Assembly (NCBI GenBank): GCA_035545895.1
Contig: DASZXJ010000062.1
Location: forward strand, 1 to 14,159
Reading direction: 5' to 3'
Length of the DNA: 14,159 nucleotides
Source: DASZXJ01 sp035545895
Lineage (GTDB): Bacteria > Planctomycetota > Phycisphaerae > Tepidisphaerales > Tepidisphaeraceae
Each line of letters opens with the position of its first letter. Position 1 is the stretch's first letter. A model generated the notes under the pieces. The model was not told the origin of the DNA. It saw only the letters and a program-made list of their open reading frames with translations, and ran no database searches. Below, in pieces: positions 1 through 5,957 of the stretch. The translations under genes and the position numbers were made by a program.

Positions 1-1185
1 ATCGTCATCGCGCCGGATAAATTCAAGGACTGCCTGAAAGCGTCGGAAGTCGCTTGCGCCATCGCGAAAGGCGTGCGCTACGCCGATCTCCATATCGAAA
101 TCGATATCTGCCCCCTTGCCGACGGCGGTGAGGGAACGGTCGATGCGCTCGTGGCGGCAACGGGCGGGAAAATTGTCACACATACCGTCACCGGCCCCCT
201 TTCGCGAATGAAAGTCGATGCGCCGATCGGATTGCTCGGCGATGGAAAGACAGCCGTCGTGGAAATGGCAACCGCCAGCGGACTTTACCTGCTAAAACCC
301 GATCAGCGCGATCCAACCCGTACAACAACCTATGGCACGGGCGAACTTTTGCGCCATGCGCAATCACTGGGCGCCCGGCGCATCATTTTGGGCATCGGCG
401 GCAGCGCCACCACCGACGGCGGCGTGGGATGCGCCCAGGCCTGGGGAGCAACGTTCACCCTCAACAGCGGCACGGTCTATCAGGAAGGATCGCGGCGCCT
501 CACCGGCGGCGATCTGGTGCATCTGCGATCAATTGCCTCGGCAATCCCGCTGGATACCGGCGGGATCGAATTCATCGTGGCCTGCGACGTGGGCAACCCC
601 CTGCTGGGAGAAAATGGCGCTGCTCGAATCTTCGGCCCGCAAAAGGGGGCAACGCCCGAACAAGTGCAACTGCTGGAAGAGGGCCTGGCCAAACTGGTCG
701 AGCAAACGCATCGTGATGACCTGGCCAAATCCCCCGGGGCAGGCGCGGCCGGTGGATTGGGATTTGGCATGTTGGCGTTTTTTGCCGCCAGGCTTCAACC
801 CGGTATCCAGATCGTCATGGACGCGGTCAACCTGCGCGATCGCCTGACAAATGCCGACCTGTGCATCACGGGTGAAGGCAAGCTCGATTCGCAATCCCTG
901 GCCGGCAAAACAACCGTCGGTGTCGCGCGATTGTGCAAGGAAATGAACGTCCCATGCATCGCGCTGGTGGGGACGATTGGCACGGGCATCGAAGGCGCGG
1001 CCGCCGAAGGATTGACCGCGAGCTTCTCGATCGCGCCCGGACCAATCACGATGGAAGAATCGATGCGACGCGCCGAGGAACTGCTGACGTCAACCACTAA
1101 AAACGTCCTGAACTTACATTTAGCCCGGCGCGAACACACGCCGGGTGCCCGTGGTGTATTCACCACGGGCACCAATCCTGGATAA
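1..1185 (+). CDS. Glycerate kinase (GK-II family), 5'-truncated by the window edge
   Basis: Phosphorylates glycerate using ATP in the cytoplasm, feeding glyoxylate or sugar-acid breakdown into glycolysis. The frame is open from base 1, which reads IVIAPDKFKDCLKASE, the canonical N-terminus of this family, so only one or two residues including the start Met should be missing. GK-II hallmarks follow in order: PLADGGEGTVDAL (visible residues 38-50), GIGGSATTDGG (131-141), FGPQKGA, GAGAAGGLGFG, and ITGEGKLDSQSLAGKT near residues 289-304. 394 residues are visible, slightly longer than usual. The last 21 residues, from codon 1120-1122 on, are encoded by a REP repeat and by the antisense of the transposase 3' end. 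They are therefore an acquired tail; the native protein probably ended near TTKNVLNL. The gene converges on the transposase gene and overlaps it by 26 bp. The family is secure; whether it makes 2- or 3-phosphoglycerate cannot be told. Confidence 0.93.
   Translation: MVIAPDKFKDCLKASEVACAIAKGVRYADLHIEIDICPLADGGEGTVDALVAATGGKIVTHTVTGPLSRMKVDAPIGLLGDGKTAVVEMATASGLYLLKPDQRDPTRTTTYGTGELLRHAQSLGARRIILGIGGSATTDGGVGCAQAWGATFTLNSGTVYQEGSRRLTGGDLVHLRSIASAIPLDTGGIEFIVACDVGNPLLGENGAARIFGPQKGATPEQVQLLEEGLAKLVEQTHRDDLAKSPGAGAAGGLGFGMLAFFAARLQPGIQIVMDAVNLRDRLTNADLCITGEGKLDSQSLAGKTTVGVARLCKEMNVPCIALVGTIGTGIEGAAAEGLTASFSIAPGPITMEESMRRAEELLTSTTKNVLNLHLARREHTPGARGVFTTGTNPG
1119..1170 (+). repeat. REP element, copy 1 (two hairpins)
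   Basis: A TTTAG edge is followed by two adjacent palindromes. Hairpin a pairs CCCGGCG (1124-1130) with CGCCGGG (1139-1145). Hairpin b pairs GCCCGTGGTG (1147-1156) with CACCACGGGC (1161-1170) around a TATT loop. The 52 bases recur inverted at 1680-1731 with one mismatch (C1131). This copy encodes the tail of the glycerate kinase on the plus strand. On the minus strand it supplies the TGA stop codon of the transposase. Confidence 0.92.
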
Positions 1186-1654
1186 AACTCCACGGCCTAC
1201 GCGGCAATCCATCGCGCAAGTTGTGACGTTCGACATAATCGATACGCACTCGCACCAAGTGCGCGTCAAAACAGAACCGTTTGTCATAATCCGTTGCCCA
1301 AATTGGGCGACCGATGCGCATTTTCCACCGAACTGCGTCTTTCGCACATTTCACGATCTTTGATACATCCTGCACAGAGGCGGCCGTTACAAAATGAACG
1401 TGCCAGGATTGCACGCACATCGCCAGGATGACTTGGTTCAATCGTTCAATCAGCGAAACGCCGATTGCTTCTCCAACGTCATGACGAATTCCGCCATCGA
1501 AGTAAAACGGAGAATGTTTGAGTCTCGCGCGGTCGGCCGATTCAAGTTGTGGATCGGCTGGGAATACGATTCCATCATCCACCCAACCGCGAGCGTCGCC
1601 GCGCAACCATGTGCCGTAAGTGGAAATCGTGTACATGATCGCGAGAGTAGACAT
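1160..1654 (-). CDS. REP-associated tyrosine transposase (RAYT, IS200-like Y1_Tnp)
   Basis: A 164-residue single-strand DNA nicking and joining enzyme of the HUH class, thought to mobilise or process REP palindromes. The N-terminal segment YTISTYGTWLRGDARGWVDD is typical of the planctomycete RAYT group. The metal-binding HUH motif is WHVHF with H85 and H87. The catalytic tyrosine is most likely Y140 in RIDYVERHN, the position usually held by the tyrosine of YIxxNP in RAYTs. The ATG at 1654 is preceded by AGGAG with 10-base spacing, between the start and REP copy 2. The stop TGA comes from inside REP copy 1, so the last residues WCPW are REP-encoded. It lies downstream of clpB on the same strand and could be reached by read-through. 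The length is normal for the family and no frameshift is seen, so it may be active. Confidence 0.9.
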   Translation of the reverse strand: MSTLAIMYTISTYGTWLRGDARGWVDDGIVFPADPQLESADRARLKHSPFYFDGGIRHDVGEAIGVSLIERLNQVILAMCVQSWHVHFVTAASVQDVSKIVKCAKDAVRWKMRIGRPIWATDYDKRFCFDAHLVRVRIDYVERHNLRDGLPRRPWSFIQDWCPW

Positions 1655-1675
1655 GAAATCGCGTCTCCTAATTCA

Positions 1676-1731
1676 TTTAGCCCGTGGTGAATACACCACG
1701 GGCACCCGGCGTGTGTTCACGCCGGGCTAAA
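1676..1731 (-). repeat. REP element, copy 2 (inverted relative to copy 1)
   Basis: TTTAG (1676-1680) and CTAAA (1727-1731) bracket two perfect palindromes. GCCCGTGGTG (1680-1689) pairs with CACCACGGGC (1694-1703). CCCGGCGTG (1705-1713) pairs with CACGCCGGG (1718-1726). It is the inverted copy of 1119-1170 with one difference. It begins 12 bases beyond the clpB stop codon, so on the clpB transcript it would fold just after the gene and might protect or terminate the mRNA. No strong U-tract follows. Confidence 0.92.
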
Positions 1732-1743
1732 TATAAATACGGT

Positions 1744-4374
1744 TTAAGTCCGTTCGCCCACCAGTTCGCCTTCCACGACTGATGATGTTTTCCTAAAAAT
1801 GAAATCGTGCTTGGATCGGTCTTCGTCGATGGAGATGGTGTCACCTTCTCCGAACTCACCTGCAAGGATTTTTTGCGCCAATGGGTTTTCGATGCGCTGC
1901 TGGATGACCCGCTTCAATGGACGCGCGCCAAAGGTCGGGTCGTAGCCTTCCTCGGCCAGCAATTTGTCGGCCGCTTCGGTGACCCGAAGTTTCATACCGC
2001 GCGAACCCAGCCGCTTGCGGAGGTAATCGAGCTGAATCGCGACAATCTTCGCGAGTTGCTCCTTGCCCAGCGGATGGAAAATGATCGTTTCATCAATTCG
2101 ATTGAGAAACTCCGGGCGAAACGCCTGCTTGAGCAGATCGCGCACCTGGGCTTCGATTTCCCATTCTTCCGCGCCTTTGGCGCTCAGTTCCTGAATCTGC
2201 GCTGAACCCAGATTGCTGGTCATGACGATGACGGTGTTCTTGAAATTGACCGTGCGGCCCTGGCCATCGGTCAGTCGGCCATCATCGAGCACCTGCAGCA
2301 GCACATTGAACACATCGCGATGAGCCTTCTCGATTTCGTCGAACAGAACGACGGAATACGACTTGCGGCGAACGGCCTCGGTCAGTCGGCCGCCCTCTTC
2401 ATAACCCACATAGCCCGGCGGCGCGCCGATCAGACGGGCGACGCTGTGCTGTTCCATGAACTCGCTCATGTCGATTCGAATCAGCGCGTTTTCGTCATCG
2501 AAAAGAAACTCCGCCAACGCTTTGCACAGTTCGGTTTTACCGACACCGGTAGGACCGAGAAATATGAATGACCCGATCGGGCGGTTCGGGTCACCCAGTC
2601 CCGCACGGCTGCGACGCACCGCATCCGAAACGGCGCGGACCGCATCGGTCTGGCCCACCACGCGCTGGCCCAGCCGGTCTTCCATGTGCAGAAGTTTTTC
2701 TTTTTCGCCTTCAAGCATTCGTGAAACCGGTACGCCGGTCCAGCGGCTGACGACCTCGGCAATTTCCTCGGCCGTCACCTCTTCCTTGACCAGAGAATCG
2801 CCCTTGTTGGCCATTTCGCGGACTTTTTTCTCGGCGGCGTCCAGCTTCGCTTTGAGATCGCGAATCTCTCCATACTGGATTCGGGCGGCCGTCTCCCAAC
2901 TTCCCTGCCGCTGCGCCTGTTCCAGTTCGACCTGCTTTTTGTCGATCTGTTCTTGAACGGTTTTGATCACGTCCATCGCCCCTTTTTCAGTCTGCCAGCG
3001 GGTGGTGAGAGCCGTATTCTTTTCCTGCAAATCCGCCAATTCGCGTTCGGCTTTTTCCAATTGCTGGCGCGAAGCGGGGTCTTTTTCCTTTCGCAAGGCT
3101 TCGATTTCGATCTGAAGCTGCATGACCCGACGGCGAATTTCGTCCAGTTCTGCCGGCATGGAGTCGTTTTCGATCCGCAATCGCGATGCGGCCTCATCGA
3201 TCAGGTCGATGGCCTTATCCGGCAGAAATCGTTCGGAAATATAGCGATCGCTGAGAACAGCCGCCGACACGATGGCGCTGTCGGTGATCCGCACGCCATG
3301 ATGCGTTTCATATCGCGACTTCAAGCCGCGAAGAATGGCGATGGTGTCTTCGACACTCGGCTCGCCCACCAGAATCGGCTGAAATCGGCGCTCAAGGGCT
3401 GCATCTTTTTCGATGTGCTTTTGATATTCATCAAGCGTTGTCGCGCCGATGGTGTGCAGTTCGCCTCGCGCCAGGGCCGGTTTCAGCAGATTGCCTGCAT
3501 CCATCGAACCTTCGGCCCGGCCGGCACCGACGACCGTATGCAATTCATCGATGAACAGGATGATCTGTCCTTCGCTCTGCTGCACTTCCTTGATGACGGC
3601 CTTGAGGCGTTCCTCGAATTCGCCGCGGAACTTCGCGCCGGCCACCAGCGCGCCCATGTCCAGCGCCACGATTTTCTTATTTTGAAGCACCGCCGGCACA
3701 TCGCCATTGAGCATGCGAATGGCCAAGCCTTCGACGATCGCGGTTTTACCAACACCCGGTTCGCCGATCAGGACAGGATTGTTTTTCGTGCGTCGCGAAA
3801 GCACCTGCATCGTGCGGCGAATTTCCTCATCGCGCCCAATGACTGGGTCGATCTTGCCCTGTCGAGCGGCTTCGACCAGATCGCGACCGTATTTCTCAAG
3901 AGCCTGGTAAACATTTTCAGGGTTTTGCGAGGTGACGCGTTGTCCGCCTCGCACATCTTTTAGCGCGGTGAGAATGGCATCGTGTGTTACTCCTGCAACA
4001 CTGAGGATATCGCGCGCTTCTCCTTTGACCTGCGCCAGCGCCAAAAGAAGGTGTTCCGTCGAGACATATTCATCCTTCAGGCGGTCGGCTTCCTTCTGGG
4101 CGGCAGTGAATACATCGTTGGTGGCGCGGTTCATGCCAAGCTGCGTGCCGGTGGCGCGAGGCAACCGTTCAAGAGCAGAGCGCACCTGTTGAGAAATCGA
4201 CTGGCCGTTCGCGCCAAGCTTTTGCAGAAGCGGCTGAACGACGCCTTCGGTTTCATCCAACAACGCCGCCAACAAATGCAGCGGCAGAATCTCCGCGTGA
4301 TCCATCCGCTGGGCAAGTTCCTGGGCATGTGCGACCGCTTCTTGAGCCTTGATCGTAAATTTGTCGAAGCGCAT
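1744..4374 (-). CDS. clpB: ATP-dependent disaggregase ClpB (Hsp100)
   Basis: An 876-residue cytoplasmic AAA+ chaperone that forms hexamers and, with DnaK, pulls polypeptides out of aggregates after heat stress. The order is complete: N-domain (about 1-145); NBD1 with Walker A GEPGVGKT (204-211), Walker B IILFIDE (271-277) and arginine pair R329/R330; coiled-coil middle domain (about 400-530) that distinguishes ClpB from ClpA/C. NBD2 follows with Walker A GPTGVGKT (607-614), Walker B VVLFDE (675-680), sensor-1 N721, arginine finger R753 or R759, and sensor-2 GARPLKR (816-822). Pore loops are AGAKFRG (Phe249 where E. coli has Tyr) and GYVGYEEGG. The ATG at 4374 is preferred over an upstream start because it yields the family N-terminus MRFDKFTIKAQEA and has AGGAG 7 bases upstream. 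The C-terminal tail is a little longer than in E. coli. Certain identification. Confidence 0.98.
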   Translation of the reverse strand: MRFDKFTIKAQEAVAHAQELAQRMDHAEILPLHLLAALLDETEGVVQPLLQKLGANGQSISQQVRSALERLPRATGTQLGMNRATNDVFTAAQKEADRLKDEYVSTEHLLLALAQVKGEARDILSVAGVTHDAILTALKDVRGGQRVTSQNPENVYQALEKYGRDLVEAARQGKIDPVIGRDEEIRRTMQVLSRRTKNNPVLIGEPGVGKTAIVEGLAIRMLNGDVPAVLQNKKIVALDMGALVAGAKFRGEFEERLKAVIKEVQQSEGQIILFIDELHTVVGAGRAEGSMDAGNLLKPALARGELHTIGATTLDEYQKHIEKDAALERRFQPILVGEPSVEDTIAILRGLKSRYETHHGVRITDSAIVSAAVLSDRYISERFLPDKAIDLIDEAASRLRIENDSMPAELDEIRRRVMQLQIEIEALRKEKDPASRQQLEKAERELADLQEKNTALTTRWQTEKGAMDVIKTVQEQIDKKQVELEQAQRQGSWETAARIQYGEIRDLKAKLDAAEKKVREMANKGDSLVKEEVTAEEIAEVVSRWTGVPVSRMLEGEKEKLLHMEDRLGQRVVGQTDAVRAVSDAVRRSRAGLGDPNRPIGSFIFLGPTGVGKTELCKALAEFLFDDENALIRIDMSEFMEQHSVARLIGAPPGYVGYEEGGRLTEAVRRKSYSVVLFDEIEKAHRDVFNVLLQVLDDGRLTDGQGRTVNFKNTVIVMTSNLGSAQIQELSAKGAEEWEIEAQVRDLLKQAFRPEFLNRIDETIIFHPLGKEQLAKIVAIQLDYLRKRLGSRGMKLRVTEAADKLLAEEGYDPTFGARPLKRVIQQRIENPLAQKILAGEFGEGDTISIDEDRSKHDFIFRKTSSVVEGELVGERT

Positions 4375-4532
4375 AGGGTCTCCTAAATAGGAATATCGCA
4401 AACGCAGGACCAAAGACCGTTTGGCACAACTTATTGCAATACGTAGGTTTATCTCAGACCAAATAAACCGAACCCTGCCAATTTAGCAGTCCATGCGTCA
4501 GAGGCTGACAGCATGTGATATCGTTGTAAGTG

Positions 4533-4561
4533 AAATGGGGTTGGGCAACCGGATTTTACAG
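4533..4561 (-). promoter_or_regulatory. Candidate sigma-32-like promoter of clpB
   Basis: On the minus strand CTGTAAA (rc of 4555-4561; 5/7 to CTTGAAA) is followed after 14 bases by CCCCATTT (rc of 4533-4540), a full match to the E. coli heat-shock -10 CCCCATNT. It would give a leader of roughly 150 bases before clpB. The REP pair lies directly upstream. Whether this lineage uses such a sigma factor is not known from the sequence. Confidence 0.35.
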
Positions 4562-4564
4562 CTT

Positions 4565-4628
4565 TTTAGCCCCGTCGCTTGCGACGGGTATCGGCGCTCG
4601 AAAACCCGCCGCAAGCGACGGGGCTAAA
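4565..4628. repeat. REP pair (BIME-like), second family
   Basis: Two 24-base arms in inverted orientation (4565-4588 and 4605-4628) with one mismatch, separated by 16 bases. Each arm begins at its outer edge with TTTAGCCC and holds its own mini-palindrome around CCGTCGC-TT-GCGACGG. The outer edge matches that of the REPs at 1119 and 1676 but the stem sequence differs, so this is a related but distinct REP type. It sits upstream of both flanking genes and is not a terminator. Confidence 0.88.
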
Positions 4629-4723
4629 TGAACCCATCCCCATTACCTGCAGGTTTTTACACCTGCGACTAACCCAAATAAGGGATGTTGCTCGATCACA
4701 GATGTAACCGGATGATGAAGTCG

Positions 4724-5290
4724 ATGACTCGGGAACGGCCAATTCTTTTTTCGACTGAGATGGTGCGGGCGGTGCTCGATGGTCGCAAGACTCAAACCCG
4801 CCGGGTAGTCAAACCACAGCCACAGGTCATCGGCCGTAATCACGAAGACCGCCCTGTTGCCATCTGCGACGGCCAACCCATTACCTGCCGGTTCGGACTG
4901 CCCGGCGATCGGCTTTGGGTGCGTGAGCGATGGGGATATCGAAAGGATTTTTCACCCGACTCCCTTTTCAACGCCAACTGCCAATTTGCCTACTCAGCCG
5001 ATGGATCGTCGAACCATCTGCAAGGCAAGTGGCGACAATCGCGCAGCATGCCGCGCATCGCATCTCGAATTATATTGGGCATTACCGACATTCGCATTCA
5101 GCGGCTGCACTCAATTGACGAACCCGCCGCCCGTGCCGAAGGGTTTGATCCATCCAGCAGCGACGGCAAGCCGCTGGCCTGGTTTCGGCAGTTGTGGGAT
5201 TCGTTATCCGTTGACGGCCAATTCACCTGGGATTCCAACCCCTGGCTTTGGGTGATCGATTTCAAGATGCTGAAGGTGAAGCATTCATAA
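4724..5290 (+). CDS. Phage-type ASCH-domain protein
   Basis: 188 residues matching the ASCH-like proteins common in prophages. Signature pieces are RPILFSTEMVRAVLDGRKTQ (4-23), containing the ASCH G-x-K-T-x-T-R pattern; LPGDRLWVRERW (59-70); MPRIASRIILGITDIRIQRL (109-128); and a C-terminal WDSNPWLWVIDF. ASCH domains have a PUA-like beta-barrel and are thought to bind RNA or modified nucleosides; some relatives hydrolyse N4-acetylcytidine. The role of this member is unknown. The start is uncertain: in-frame ATGs also occur at 4685, 4712 and 4715. 4724 was chosen because homologues begin a few residues before PILFS, and the upstream residues look unconserved. It stands alone between clpB and folE, right after a REP pair, with no other phage genes, so it is probably a horizontally acquired single gene. 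Confidence 0.8.
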   Translation: MTRERPILFSTEMVRAVLDGRKTQTRRVVKPQPQVIGRNHEDRPVAICDGQPITCRFGLPGDRLWVRERWGYRKDFSPDSLFNANCQFAYSADGSSNHLQGKWRQSRSMPRIASRIILGITDIRIQRLHSIDEPAARAEGFDPSSSDGKPLAWFRQLWDSLSVDGQFTWDSNPWLWVIDFKMLKVKHS

Positions 5291-5298
5291 CCCCCCGC

Positions 5299-5304
5299 TA
5301 TAAT
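5299..5304 (+). promoter_or_regulatory. -10 element of folE (possible leaderless start)
   Basis: A perfect TATAAT ends 8 bases before the folE ATG (5313). No good -35 hexamer is seen at 16-18 bases upstream and no Shine-Dalgarno precedes the ATG (only CACCTCCA). Initiation at the usual 6-9 bases would fall on or next to the A of the start codon. Confidence 0.45.
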
Positions 5305-5312
5305 CACCTCCA

Positions 5313-5957
5313 ATGGCCAAGCCACCTTTTTCCACTGATCCTGTTGATGACGATTCGGATGATTTGGGAATTGTGTCCGAATCGGTCGATCTGCCTCGCA
5401 TCGAGCGGGCGGTTCGTGAGATCCTCCTTGCTGTCGGTGAAAACCCCCAGCGCGAAGGATTGCTCAAGACACCAAGCCGCGTCGCCAAGGCCTATGCCGA
5501 ACTGATGGTCGGGCTTAAGCAAGACCCGCGCGAACATCTTCGAACGGTCTTTCATGAACGTTACGACGAGGTTGTCCTTCTTCGCGATATCGAATTTCAT
5601 TCACTTTGTGAACATCATCTTTTGCCTTTCACCGGTCGGGCGCATGTGGCCTATCTTCCGGACGGCAAGGTTGTCGGCCTGAGCAAACTGGCGCGACTGG
5701 TCGAGGGCTACGCGCGTCGGCCACAGGTCCAGGAACGATTGACCACCCAGATCGCCGATGCATTGATGGAAGAGCTGAACCCAATCGGCGTGGCATGCGT
5801 GATCGAAGCAACGCACACGTGCATGACCATGCGCGGAATCAAAAAGCACGGCAGCATCATGGTCACCAGCGCCTTGCGGGGAATTTTCAAGGAAAACCCG
5901 TCCAGCCGCGCGGAAATCCTTACGCTCATGTACAGTGAGAAGAATGGGAAGCTCTGA
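5313..5957 (+). CDS. folE: GTP cyclohydrolase I
   Basis: Converts GTP to 7,8-dihydroneopterin triphosphate, the first step to tetrahydrofolate and, in many bacteria, to queuosine precursors; acts as a cytoplasmic decamer. The 214-residue length is standard. Zinc ligands are intact: C99 and H102 in SLCEHHLLPF, and C170 in THTCMTMRG, where H168 matches the catalytic histidine of E. coli FolE. EGLLKTPSRVAKAY (48-61) and VVGLSKLARLVEGYARRPQV (120-139) are family blocks. The acidic N-terminal stretch (about 1-25) is variable in the family. The ATG lies 8 bases after a TATAAT and lacks a Shine-Dalgarno sequence. The 3' end overlaps the glycosyltransferase gene by 14 bases, suggesting co-translation, although no functional tie between the two is evident. 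Confidence 0.97.
   Translation: MAKPPFSTDPVDDDSDDLGIVSESVDLPRIERAVREILLAVGENPQREGLLKTPSRVAKAYAELMVGLKQDPREHLRTVFHERYDEVVLLRDIEFHSLCEHHLLPFTGRAHVAYLPDGKVVGLSKLARLVEGYARRPQVQERLTTQIADALMEELNPIGVACVIEATHTCMTMRGIKKHGSIMVTSALRGIFKENPSSRAEILTLMYSEKNGKL

Larger units (their letters stand above)
1119..1731. mobile_element. REP-RAYT-REP cassette
   Basis: About 613 bp made of a REP, an IS200-like tyrosine transposase gene on the minus strand, and an inverted REP. It sits between the 3' ends of the glycerate kinase gene and clpB. Such arrangements, in which a REP-associated transposase gene is bracketed by its cognate palindromes, are known from other bacteria. No target-site duplication is expected for HUH enzymes and none is seen. 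The boundaries are set by the outer TTTAG and CTAAA edges; the true excision points are not known. Confidence 0.8.
4375..4723. other. Divergent intergenic region between clpB and the ASCH gene
   Basis: About 350 bases without a convincing gene. It holds a candidate heat-shock promoter for clpB and a REP pair, both listed separately. A small inverted repeat, GCAGGT with ACCTGC, lies near 4649-4666. No CIRCE element (TTAGCACTC-N9-GAGTGCTAA) is present. In-frame ATGs at 4685, 4712 and 4715 could extend the ASCH gene into this region, but none has a ribosome site. Confidence 0.6.

Noticed and set aside
1394..1690. 98-codon plus-strand frame antisense to the transposase
   Set aside because: The opposite strand carries the HUH transposase; this frame runs into the REP and has no match.
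1119..1731. CRISPR-like repeat array
   Set aside because: Only two copies, inverted, separated by a transposase gene; these are REP palindromes.
2953..3963. 336-codon open frame on the plus strand inside clpB
   Set aside because: Exactly antisense to the ClpB middle and NBD1 regions; open antisense frames are common in genes with this codon bias, and the translation resembles no family.
4484..4510. CIRCE-like operator upstream of clpB (TTAGCAGTC near 4484)
   Set aside because: Only one half resembles TTAGCACTC and there is no GAGTGCTAA arm at the required spacing.
4565..4628. Bidirectional rho-independent terminator
   Set aside because: The flanking genes diverge, so it lies upstream of both. 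The two-arm structure with TTTAGCCC edges fits a REP pair better.
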